Below are positions 8,154-15,460 of a stretch of DNA of 34,102 nt, in pieces. The translations under genes and the position numbers were made by a program. Under the pieces are notes generated by a model. It searched no databases. It saw nothing but the letters and a program-made list of their open reading frames with translations, and was not told where the DNA came from. How positions within the stretch are numbered: the stretch's first letter is position 1; each line of letters opens with the position of its first letter. The DNA is from Streptomyces brasiliensis (GTDB taxonomy: Bacteria > Actinomycetota > Actinomycetes > Streptomycetales > Streptomycetaceae), in assembly GCF_014647875.1 (NCBI RefSeq), contig NZ_BMQA01000065.1, positions 1 to 34,102 on the forward strand, given 5' to 3'.

Positions 8154-8998
8154 CTCGTCATGCCATCGCGACGGCGATAGCTTGCGCGTTAGTCGTCGCA
8201 GGCACGACCTCCGCGTACGCCGGTGAAGACCCCGACATCAGCAAGGGCAACTGTGACCTGATGTCGTTCTGCGTGGGTGTGGGCGACAAAGACCGAACCG
8301 GTGGACGGCGCGGGCAGCACCTCGGTTCCGAGCACAACGCCTTCACCGGCAACAGCAAGCCGTCTGATTGCAGCGTCCGCGCCATGGACCCGCAGCCGCC
8401 CCCCGGCAGCAAGTACCACCGCGAAGGCAAGACCGTCTACGAGCGGGTGTGCTCCGTCGAGGGGCAGGACGGTCTCGTCGATATCACCTTCGTCGGCACT
8501 GATCCAGGCCAGAACGCTCCGGCGATGGATCCGCAGGTTGTTGCGCATCAGGCTGTCGACAAGATGCTGCTGGCAGGTCCAGACATCGCCAGCCCGCGGG
8601 CAGATGGCAAGTACACGGTCGGCGTGCCGATGTGGATGTGGGTCAACCAGAGCGCCACGACCTACGGCCCGAACACCGCGTCGGCCTCTGCGGGCGGGAT
8701 CACCGTCACCGCGACCGCGAAGGTGTCGAAGATCGTGTGGCAGATGGGTGACGGCTCATCCGTGACTTGCAATGGGCCGGGCACGCCCTACCAGGCATCT
8801 GAGGGCATGGCTCAGTCACCGACCTGCGGACACGTGTACTCCAAGACCTCAGCAGGCGCCAAGAGCGGCAAGTACCAGGTCACCGCGACCTCGACGTGGA
8901 CGATCGACTGGCAGGGCGGCGGAGCGGCGGGCCAGCTCACCGAGATCCGGCAGACCAACGTGCAGGTGGCGATCGGCGAGCTGCAGGTCGTCAGGTAA
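8147..8998 (+). CDS. Secreted protein of the Tad operon (TTA codon at codon 15)
   Basis: A 283-residue protein starting at ATG 8147, with CCGGAGGA just upstream, overlapping the lipoprotein gene. An N-terminal Sec signal peptide (MLTRHAIATAIACALVVAGTTSAYAGED) predicts export. Several cysteines are spread through the protein (NCDLMSFC, CSV, CNG, CGH), suggesting disulfides outside the cell. The C-terminal half is beta-rich (KIVWQMGDGSSVTCNGPGTPY, then YQVTATSTWTIDWQ), like a PKD or Ig-type fold. Leu15 is encoded by TTA (8189-8191), rare in Streptomyces. Similar proteins occur in actinomycete Tad loci, but no biochemical function is known to me. It could be an exported subunit of the apparatus. 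Confidence 0.75.
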   Translation: MLTRHAIATAIACALVVAGTTSAYAGEDPDISKGNCDLMSFCVGVGDKDRTGGRRGQHLGSEHNAFTGNSKPSDCSVRAMDPQPPPGSKYHREGKTVYERVCSVEGQDGLVDITFVGTDPGQNAPAMDPQVVAHQAVDKMLLAGPDIASPRADGKYTVGVPMWMWVNQSATTYGPNTASASAGGITVTATAKVSKIVWQMGDGSSVTCNGPGTPYQASEGMAQSPTCGHVYSKTSAGAKSGKYQVTATSTWTIDWQGGGAAGQLTEIRQTNVQVAIGELQVVR

Positions 8999-9019
8999 CG
9001 CCGCCGGAAGGACAGGACG

Positions 9020-9727
9020 TTGAGCAAGACCCAAGAACGTGTAGACGCAGTGAGCCCGAACAAGGTCCCCCAGCAGGGACACGTCGCCGGGCCGGTCGCT
9101 CCTCCTCGGGTGTCGGCGCGCCGTCGCAGGCCGGGTGTGATTGCCCTGTCGCTGGCGCTGATCGCCGCCGGAGGGGCGGGTGTTGCGGTCCTGCTGCTGC
9201 AGGTCGGTCACCGCACCGAGGTGGTGACCGTGGTCCGCGACGTCCAGGTCGGGCAGGTCGTCACCCGGGACGACCTCGGCAGGGCCTCCGTCGCCCTGGA
9301 CCCGGCCGTCAAGGCGGTGCGCGGCAACGACCTGGAGTCGGTGGTGGGCAAGCGGGCCGCTGTCGAGCTCAAGCCCGGCAGCCTGCTCGCCCCGTCCCAG
9401 GTGACGAAGGACAACCTGGTGAAGGCCGGTGAGCAGCTGGTGCCGATCGGGCTCAAGCCGGAGCAGGTGCCGGCCACTGCGCTGGTGCCGGGTCAGAAGG
9501 TGCAGCTGGTCCACGTCCCAGCCCAGGGACAGGAGGGCACCAGCAACACGTCCGAGACCACGCCGCAGACCATCGCCGGCCGGGTCGTGAAGGCCTCCGG
9601 TGCCGCTCCCGGCACCGGGATCGTGGTCGTCGACGTCGCCGCGAGCGCGGCGGAAGGTCCGACCGCCGCCGCGTGGGTGTCGGCTGGCACGCTGCGCCTG
9701 GTCCTGGCTGCTCCGGACGGTGGCTGA
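9020..9727 (+). CDS. SAF-domain pilus assembly protein (CpaB/RcpC-like)
   Basis: A 235-residue protein starting at TTG 9020, with GGAAGGA upstream. A cytoplasmic, basic N-terminus is followed by one membrane segment (about residues 37-60, VIALSLALIAAGGAGVAVLLL). An extracytoplasmic SAF domain follows (VVRDVQVGQVVTRDDLG, LKPGSLLAPSQV), then a beta-rich C-terminal part (GQKVQLVHVP, GIVVVDVA). In Gram-negative Tad systems CpaB/RcpC works with the outer-membrane channel. In a Gram-positive it probably acts in the wall-facing space as a scaffold. The stop and the next ATG overlap (TGATG), indicating coupled translation with TadZ. Confidence 0.8.
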   Translation: MSKTQERVDAVSPNKVPQQGHVAGPVAPPRVSARRRRPGVIALSLALIAAGGAGVAVLLLQVGHRTEVVTVVRDVQVGQVVTRDDLGRASVALDPAVKAVRGNDLESVVGKRAAVELKPGSLLAPSQVTKDNLVKAGEQLVPIGLKPEQVPATALVPGQKVQLVHVPAQGQEGTSNTSETTPQTIAGRVVKASGAAPGTGIVVVDVAASAAEGPTAAAWVSAGTLRLVLAAPDGG

Positions 9728-10554
9728 TGGCTGTGATCGCGCTGGCAGGCTGCAGCGGCGCGCCCGGGGTGACCACGAGCGCGCTCGCCCTGCTGCTGTC
9801 GTGGCCGCTGGAGGCGGGCCGGCGGATGATCCTGGCCGAGTGCGACCCGGACGGCGGCGCGGTGCTGCATGGTCTGCTGCAGGGCACGCTCGGTGACCGG
9901 TACGGGCTGCGCAACCTGTCCGTCGCGGCCCGCAAGGGCGAGTTCAGTGATGCGTTCTGGCGGCAGCTGATCGACCTGAGCGGTGAGGACGGCGGGAAGG
10001 AGTCACCGCGTGACCGGTTGCTGCTGCCCGGCGTCACCGATCCCGCGCAGTCGGCGAGCCTGGGCTCAGTGTGGAAGATCCTGGCGCAGATGTTCCACGG
10101 TATCGAGGCCGAGAGCGACCACGACGTCCTGATCGACCTCGGCCGAAGCGGGGCGTACGGGCCTTCCGGGGTCCTGGCCGAGCAGGCCGACGCTGTGTTC
10201 GTGGTGGTCCGCAACACTCTGCGCTGCCTGCAGGCGGCAGAGGGGCGGGTGCGGGCGCTGGAGGAGCGGGTCGGTGACGTCAGTGTGCTGGTGATCAACG
10301 AGGGGCCGTATCCCGCGGGTGAGGTGCAGCGCGTTTTGCAGGTGCCGGTGGTGGCCACCTTGCCGTACGCGCCGAAGGACGCCCGCGTGCTGTCCGACGG
10401 GATGGAGCAGCCGCGTCACTTCACCAAGTCGCCGCTGATGAAGGCCGCCCGCACGAGCAGCACGCTGCTCGTGCAGCGGGCGGCCCTGCGCCGGGCCCGC
10501 CTCGATCCTCGCGTCGTGCACGCCACGGGCGGGGAGGTGACCGGTGCGCGCTAG
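9727..10554 (+). CDS. TadZ/CpaE-like P-loop ATPase-like protein
   Basis: A 275-residue cytoplasmic protein with the MinD/ParA-like fold used by TadZ/CpaE to place the pilus machine. The N-terminal loop reads GCSGAPGVTTSALAL and lacks the lysines of a normal deviant Walker A, so nucleotide hydrolysis may be lost. The Walker B-like segment is DVLIDLGRSG (near residue 135), and a later one is VSVLVINEGPY. It overlaps the next gene by 11 bases. Position between CpaB and TadA agrees with the assignment. A role in polar or septal localisation is inferred from the family. Confidence 0.75.
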   Translation: MAVIALAGCSGAPGVTTSALALLLSWPLEAGRRMILAECDPDGGAVLHGLLQGTLGDRYGLRNLSVAARKGEFSDAFWRQLIDLSGEDGGKESPRDRLLLPGVTDPAQSASLGSVWKILAQMFHGIEAESDHDVLIDLGRSGAYGPSGVLAEQADAVFVVVRNTLRCLQAAEGRVRALEERVGDVSVLVINEGPYPAGEVQRVLQVPVVATLPYAPKDARVLSDGMEQPRHFTKSPLMKAARTSSTLLVQRAALRRARLDPRVVHATGGEVTGAR

Positions 10555-12031
10555 GCCCCTGCACCATGACCCCACGGTCGCACCGCTGCCCCGGACGCGG
10601 GTGCACCAGACGAACGGCACACCTGCACCTTCCGGTGCTGCCTCGAGTCCACGCGTGCTCGGCGCCGCAGCTGCCCAGGTCTGCGTCGATTACCGGGTGG
10701 CCCGGGACATTGCGTCCCAGGTCGCCAAGCAGCGCGAGGAGCTGCTGAAGGCGACGCCCGGCATGGACCGGGCCAGTGAAGAGCAGCGTTGCCTGGACTG
10801 GATCAACGAGGCGGTCGCGCTGTGGTCGGACGCCCGGGCGATGACCCCGCAGGAGGACGAGGTGCTGCGGCGCGCCGTGTACGACCTGCTCTTCAGGGCC
10901 GGCCGGTTGCAGCCGTATCTGGACGACGAGCGGGTCGAGGACATCATCATCCAGGGCCCTCACGAGGTGTGGCTCGACTACGGCGACGGTGAACGCCGGC
11001 GGGTCGGGCCGATCGCGGAGTCCGAGGAGGAATTGCTGGAGCTGCTGCGGGAGTTGGCGCGAGGATCCGGGCACAGCGAGCGCACCATCTCCACGGCGAA
11101 CCCCACCCTCGCCCTGTCCCTGCAGGACGGCTCCCGCCTTCAGGCGATCACCGGGCTCGGGCCGATGACGTATGCGGTCATCCGCCGGCACCGGGTCTCC
11201 CACGCCGATCTCGACGACCTGGTGCGGCTGGACACCATCGACCCGATCCTGCGGGAGTTCCTCGGCGCGTGCGTGCGCGCGGAGAAAAACGTCATGATCG
11301 CGGGCAAGCAGAAGGCCGGGAAGACGACCCTGTTGCGGGCGATGCTCAAGGAGTTCGACCCGGAGTGCCGGTTCGCCACCATCCAGACCGAGGACGAGCT
11401 GTTCTGCCACACAGGCGGCTATCACCGGCAGGTCGTGTCCCTGGTGGGCCGCGAGTCCAACGGGGAGAAGGACGCAACGGGGCGCGGCGCCGGTGAGGTC
11501 ACGCTGCTGGATTTGATGCATCCCGCTTTGCGGATGTCGCTGGAGCGGATTGTGGTCGGCGAGGTCCGCGGCCCCGAAGTCGTCGCCATGATGCAGGCGC
11601 TGACCAACGGCTCCGGCGGCAACCTGTGCACCATCCATGCCCGCCGTCCGGACATCATCTTCGACCGGATCGCCGAGTTGTATGCGCTCGCCCAGGGGAA
11701 CCTGTCCGAGCAGCTGGCTTACCGGCAGACCGCCAACGGTCTGGACTTCATCGTGTACGTCGACATGACGGACGAGACGCAGATCGGCGGCCGCCGTCAC
11801 CGCTACGTCTCTCACGTCCTGGAACTGACCGGGATCGGCGAGTCCGGCCGCCCGGCCACGAACGAGATCTTCTCCCCCGGCACCGAGTTCGGTGAGCTGC
11901 GGGCCGTGCCGCGGATGGACCCGGCGTGTGTCGACGACCTGCACCGCGTCGGCTTCGACTCTGCGCTGCTGCAGCAGCCCTACGGGGCCTGGCAGGCGCC
12001 GCTGCCGCTGAAGGTGGGGGTGCGCCGATGA
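10544..12031 (+). CDS. tadA: TadA/CpaF secretion ATPase
   Basis: A 495-residue hexameric motor ATPase of the type II/IV secretion superfamily that powers pilin export and assembly. GTG 10544 has GGGGAGG 6 bases upstream and overlaps the tadZ end. The N-terminal domain includes YDLLFRAGRLQPYLDDERVEDIIIQGP. The Walker A is GKQKAGKTT (about residues 253-261), the Asp box lies around EDELF, and the Walker B region is RIVVGEVRGPEVVAMMQALTNG (about 335 onward), followed by the His box CTIHARRP. All key residues are present. The stop overlaps the TadB start (ATGA). Confidence 0.92.
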   Translation: MRARPLHHDPTVAPLPRTRVHQTNGTPAPSGAASSPRVLGAAAAQVCVDYRVARDIASQVAKQREELLKATPGMDRASEEQRCLDWINEAVALWSDARAMTPQEDEVLRRAVYDLLFRAGRLQPYLDDERVEDIIIQGPHEVWLDYGDGERRRVGPIAESEEELLELLRELARGSGHSERTISTANPTLALSLQDGSRLQAITGLGPMTYAVIRRHRVSHADLDDLVRLDTIDPILREFLGACVRAEKNVMIAGKQKAGKTTLLRAMLKEFDPECRFATIQTEDELFCHTGGYHRQVVSLVGRESNGEKDATGRGAGEVTLLDLMHPALRMSLERIVVGEVRGPEVVAMMQALTNGSGGNLCTIHARRPDIIFDRIAELYALAQGNLSEQLAYRQTANGLDFIVYVDMTDETQIGGRRHRYVSHVLELTGIGESGRPATNEIFSPGTEFGELRAVPRMDPACVDDLHRVGFDSALLQQPYGAWQAPLPLKVGVRR

Positions 12032-12978
12032 TCCTGGTGTGGGGGCTGGTGTGCGGCATGGCCGTCATCGGCGGGCTGATCGGCGTCGTCGCGGGTGCCG
12101 TGGGGACGCCGGCGCCGCGCCGGGCCCCGCTGCGGCAGCGCTGGCAGGCCCTGCGCGCCGGGAAGGAGCCAAGCGAGGATGTCCGGCTGCGGCGGCGCAC
12201 CCTGGCAGTCCTGGCGGTCATGGTTTTTGTGTCTGTGTGGCTGGTCTCGGGGAACTTCGTGGGCGGGACGCTGCTCGGCGCTGCTGTCGTCGGCGTGCCC
12301 TGGCTGATCACCCCCGGGCAGATCGCCAAGGAGCGCATCGGCCAGCTCGAGGGCTTAAGCGAGTGGACCCAGCGACTGGCCGGTCTGCTGCGGCTGGGCA
12401 TGGGCCTGGAGCAGGCGATGATCACCAGCCGTCAGGGGGCGCCGCAGGAGCTTGCCCCGCAGATCGCGGGCCTCGCGGACCGGCTGAGGTTGGGCTGGCG
12501 CCCGGAGCAAGCGCTCCGCGCGTTCGCCGAGGAGCTGGACGATGTCACCGCGGACAAGGTGGCCGCCGCGCTTGTCCTGTCGGCGGGTGACCGCGGCCCG
12601 GGGCTCGCGCAGGCGTTGGAGGATCTGGCGGGCACGGTCCGCGACGAGGTCGCCCGCAAGCGCTCGATTGAGGCGGACCGGGCGAAGCCGCGGACCACCG
12701 TGCGGTGGATGACCCTCATCACGGTGGGCGTGGTGGTGGCCGGGTTCTTCGTGCCCTCGTACACGAAGCCGTATTCCACCCTGCTCGGCCAGCTCGTGCT
12801 GGCCTTCCTGACGGCCGGGTTCATCGGTGTGCTCGCGCTCATGCGGCAGCTGGGTGTTTTCCGCCGCATCCCGCGTTTCCTGATCACCGACCCGTCCAGC
12901 ACCGTCCGGCGGCCCGATCCCGCCCCAGGGCCGGACATGCCGGTCACCGGCCGCCAGCAGCAAGGAGCCGTCTCGTGA
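12028..12978 (+). CDS. tadB: TadB inner-membrane platform protein (TTA codon at codon 110)
   Basis: A 316-residue membrane protein with a type II secretion F domain. It has N-terminal membrane segments (residues about 2-24 and 58-95) and a cytoplasmic helical domain (about 105-225, with RLAGLLRLGMGLEQAM and LSAGDRGPGLAQALEDLAGTV). Two further segments lie near 230-250 and 262-285. It pairs with TadC as the platform on which TadA works. Start and stop both overlap the neighbours (ATGA and GTGA). Leu110 is a TTA codon (12355-12357), unusual in such GC-rich DNA and a sign of possible bldA dependence. Confidence 0.88.
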   Translation: MILVWGLVCGMAVIGGLIGVVAGAVGTPAPRRAPLRQRWQALRAGKEPSEDVRLRRRTLAVLAVMVFVSVWLVSGNFVGGTLLGAAVVGVPWLITPGQIAKERIGQLEGLSEWTQRLAGLLRLGMGLEQAMITSRQGAPQELAPQIAGLADRLRLGWRPEQALRAFAEELDDVTADKVAAALVLSAGDRGPGLAQALEDLAGTVRDEVARKRSIEADRAKPRTTVRWMTLITVGVVVAGFFVPSYTKPYSTLLGQLVLAFLTAGFIGVLALMRQLGVFRRIPRFLITDPSSTVRRPDPAPGPDMPVTGRQQQGAVS

Positions 12979-13859
12979 ACGTGCTTCCCGTCGTGGTGAC
13001 CGGCGGTACGGTCGGTGCCGGCGTCGCGTTGCTGGTGCGGGAACTCCTGCGCCCGCAGCCCGCGTTGGGACCGGCCCTCGCCCGCAGCGCCCCGCCCGCT
13101 CTGAGCATGCCCGAGCCGGAATGGGACCGCGAGGAGGTCTGGGGCCGGTGGCTGCTGGCCCGCCTCGAGCGCCTGCCCGGCGTCCGGATCCCCACCACCA
13201 ACCTGGCCCTGCTCGGGCAGGGACCGGGCCAGTTCATGCTGAAGAAGACCGCGCTCGCCGTGCTGGGTCTGCTCTGCCCGGTCATCGCGACGATCCCGTG
13301 GATCATCGCGGGCGTCTCCCTGCCCATCTACGTTCCCGCCGGCGTGGGACTCCTCATCGCCCTGCTGCTGTTCATCACCCCGGATCTCGCAGTACGGGAC
13401 CAGGCCAAGCGGGCGCGGGAGGAGTTTGCGCACGCCCTGTCCGCCTATTTGGACCTGGTCGCCCTCAAGCGGGCCGCCGACGCCGGCCCCGCCGAGGCCT
13501 TGGAGAAGGCCGCCGCAGTCGGCAACGGCTGGCCCTTCCTCTACCTGCAGGGCGCGCTGCGCCGGGCCCGCCTGGAGAAGATCCCGCCCTACGACGCGCT
13601 GATGCAACTCGCCCACGAGTACGACCTGCCCGTCCTGGGCGACGTCGCCGACATCATGCGCGGCTCCGCCACCGACGGCGCCGCCGTCTACAAAGCACTG
13701 CGCGCCCGCACCGCCGCACTCAACGCCGAACTGCTCGCCGACCAGGCCGCCGAGGCGAACGCCGCCAGCGAGAAGATGACCGCGCCCGGAGCCCTCCTCG
13801 CGGTGCTGGTCATGCTGCTGATGGCATTCCCCGCGGTGATCCGCATGCTGACCGTCTGA
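12975..13859 (+). CDS. tadC: TadC inner-membrane platform protein
   Basis: A 294-residue type II secretion F-domain protein. One membrane segment lies at the very N-terminus, two lie at about residues 90-135 (TALAVLGLLCPVIATIPWII; VGLLIALLLFITPDLAV), and one is at the C-terminus (LLAVLVMLLMAFPAVI). The cytoplasmic part between has the F-domain pattern (EEFAHALSAYLDLVALKRAADAG...ALEKAA). It starts at GTG 12975 overlapping the TadB stop. After its stop there is a 42-base gap to the pilin gene. It is expected to form a complex with TadB. Confidence 0.88.
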   Translation: MNVLPVVVTGGTVGAGVALLVRELLRPQPALGPALARSAPPALSMPEPEWDREEVWGRWLLARLERLPGVRIPTTNLALLGQGPGQFMLKKTALAVLGLLCPVIATIPWIIAGVSLPIYVPAGVGLLIALLLFITPDLAVRDQAKRAREEFAHALSAYLDLVALKRAADAGPAEALEKAAAVGNGWPFLYLQGALRRARLEKIPPYDALMQLAHEYDLPVLGDVADIMRGSATDGAAVYKALRARTAALNAELLADQAAEANAASEKMTAPGALLAVLVMLLMAFPAVIRMLTV

Positions 13860-13901
13860 GACCACTGCGACCCGTTCAACGCCCCAGAGAGGCAAGGGAA
13901 C

Positions 13902-14117
13902 ATGAAACACACTGCAGCCCGCACCCGCCGCGCTGTGACCCGGCTGACCACGCGCCTGCAGGAGGGACTGGAGGAGGCCAGCCGCCGGCCGGACCGCGGC
14001 GACATCAGCACCACCACCGTCATCATCTGGGTGGCCGCCGTCACCGGCGCCGTCCTGATCGCCGGAACCATCGCCATCGTGATCGCCAAGTACAGCGGCC
14101 AGCTCTCCGGCCTGTGA
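13902..14117 (+). CDS. Flp-like short pilin
   Basis: A 71-residue protein with ATG at 13902 and AGAGAGG/AAGGGA upstream. A basic N-terminal part of about 40 residues is followed by GDISTTTVIIWVAAVTG and a single hydrophobic helix (about residues 45-64), ending a few residues later. Size and design suit the small Flp-type pilin of actinomycete Tad loci, the likely main subunit of the fibre. No typical G/XXXXEF processing motif is seen; the cut might fall at the glycine before DIST. No prepilin peptidase gene lies in the operon. The free-standing ribosome site after a 42-base gap may allow higher expression than the coupled genes. Confidence 0.7.
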   Translation: MKHTAARTRRAVTRLTTRLQEGLEEASRRPDRGDISTTTVIIWVAAVTGAVLIAGTIAIVIAKYSGQLSGL

Positions 14118-14118
14118 C

Positions 14119-14544
14119 ATGCAGGCTCCGCAGCGGCTGAAGAACTGGTGGCACGGGCGACGATGGCGCGACGACCACGGTGACACGTCCATCCAGATGG
14201 CAATCATCTTCCCGTTCATGCTGCTCGCCACGGTGGCCGTCATCCAGGCCTCAATGTGGTACTACGCCCGGCAGATCGCCCTGACCGCCGCCCGAGAAGG
14301 CGCCACCACAGCCCGCGCCTACCAGTCCAGCCCCGCCGCCGGCGCGGCCCAGGCACGCAACGTACTGGAGCGCACCGCGGGAGACAGCCTCCACGACTAC
14401 CGCGTCACCGCCAGCAGCAACGGACAACGGGTCCGCATCCAGGTCAGCGGCGTTGCCCTGTCGATGATCCCCGGCGTGCCGGGACTTCACGTCATCCAGT
14501 CGGCCTCCGGCGCGGTGGAACGCTTCACCGTCCCGGGAGAGTGA
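14119..14544 (+). CDS. TadE-like pseudopilin
   Basis: A 141-residue protein whose ATG follows the pilin stop by one base. A charged N-terminus with RRWRDDHGDTSIQMAIIFPFML leads into one membrane helix (about residues 25-47), matching the TadE-like domain, in which a D/E-G-x-x-x-x-E/Q motif precedes the helix. The remainder is a small extracytoplasmic domain (YYARQIALTAAREGATTARA, typical of TadE). It is presumably a minor pilin. It is coupled to the next gene through GTGA, although the better start of that gene lies a little further on. Confidence 0.8.
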   Translation: MQAPQRLKNWWHGRRWRDDHGDTSIQMAIIFPFMLLATVAVIQASMWYYARQIALTAAREGATTARAYQSSPAAGAAQARNVLERTAGDSLHDYRVTASSNGQRVRIQVSGVALSMIPGVPGLHVIQSASGAVERFTVPGE

Positions 14545-14549
14545 ACCAC

Positions 14550-15002
14550 ATGCGACACACGGCCCGATGGGCGTGCGGGTTCCGGGAAGATGAGGGCAGC
14601 GCCGCGATCGAGGCTGCCATCCTCCTCCCCGCGCTGATCATGTTCCTGTGTATGGCCCTCGCCGGCGGACGCATCGTCACCTCCGGCGCGAAGATCGACG
14701 CAGCAGCCGAAGACGCAGCACGGGAGGCCTCCATCCACCGCACGGCCGCGGCCGCACAGAGCGCCGCGCAGGCGGCGGCCGCCGAGTCGCTGACCGACCA
14801 GGGCATCCACTGCGCCTCCACCAGCGTCAGCATCAACACCGGCGGTCTGAGCGTGCCGGTGGGGCAGATAGGCACGGTCACCGCAACCGTGACCTGCACG
14901 GTCAAACTCTCCGACCTGCTACTTCCGGGCACGCCGGGGGCTCACACGCTCACATCGACCGCAACGTCGGTCGTGGATCAGTACAGGCAGCGGGGGGACT
15001 GA
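14550..15002 (+). CDS. Second TadE/TadF-like pseudopilin
   Basis: A 150-residue protein. ATG 14550 is preferred, because GGGAGAG ends 8 bases before it. GTG 14541 overlaps the previous stop but sits right on that ribosome site. The motif EDEGSAAIEAAILLPALIMFLCMALAGGRIV is the hallmark of TadE-family pilins, with the acid-glycine residues, a glutamate at the fifth position and a hydrophobic helix. Helical and beta parts follow, with two cysteines (HCAST, VTCTV) that could pair outside the membrane. It is probably a minor pilin. Its stop overlaps the next ATG (TGATG). Confidence 0.8.
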   Translation: MRHTARWACGFREDEGSAAIEAAILLPALIMFLCMALAGGRIVTSGAKIDAAAEDAAREASIHRTAAAAQSAAQAAAAESLTDQGIHCASTSVSINTGGLSVPVGQIGTVTATVTCTVKLSDLLLPGTPGAHTLTSTATSVVDQYRQRGD

Positions 15003-15460
15003 TGATTTTCCGTCGGATGGGCCTGCGCAGGACGCGGCTGGACGACCGCGGGGGCGTCACCGTGTTCGTCGCCGTCTGCGTTCTGGCGCTACTCGGGATC
15101 ATCGGCGTCGCCGTCGACGGCGGCAGCACGATGCGGGCCACGGAACGCGCGGACTACATCGCCGGCGAAGCCGCCCGGGCAGGCGGGCAGGCCATCGATC
15201 CTGCCGAGGCGATCAGCGGGAGGGCGATCGTCGTGGATCCGCAGGCCGCGGCCGCCGCAGCCCAGTCCTACCTGCGCTCCACCGGTGCCACCGGCACGGT
15301 CAGCGTGTCCGGCGACGGCAAGACCCTCACCGTCACGGTCACCGGCTCGTACGACACAAAGTTCTTGTCCGTGGTGGGGATCGGCTCGTTGTCGGCGACC
15401 GGCCACGGCAAAGCCACCCTCCTGCACGGCGTCACCACACCCGACAAAGGGGGAAACTGA
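15002..15460 (+). CDS. TadG-like pilus assembly protein
   Basis: A 152-residue protein with the sequence DDRGGVTVFVAVCVLALLGIIGVAVDGG near its N-terminus, the characteristic start of the TadG/Flp-operon family: one membrane helix followed by V-D-G-G. The rest, with AERADYIAGEAARAGGQA and YLRSTGATGTVSVSGDGKTLTVTVTG, is a small exported domain, far shorter than the von Willebrand-type TadG of Gram-negative bacteria. The glutamate of a true pilin is replaced by V/T, so it may be an assembly factor and not a fibre subunit. It overlaps both neighbours by one base. Confidence 0.75.
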   Translation: MIFRRMGLRRTRLDDRGGVTVFVAVCVLALLGIIGVAVDGGSTMRATERADYIAGEAARAGGQAIDPAEAISGRAIVVDPQAAAAAAQSYLRSTGATGTVSVSGDGKTLTVTVTGSYDTKFLSVVGIGSLSATGHGKATLLHGVTTPDKGGN

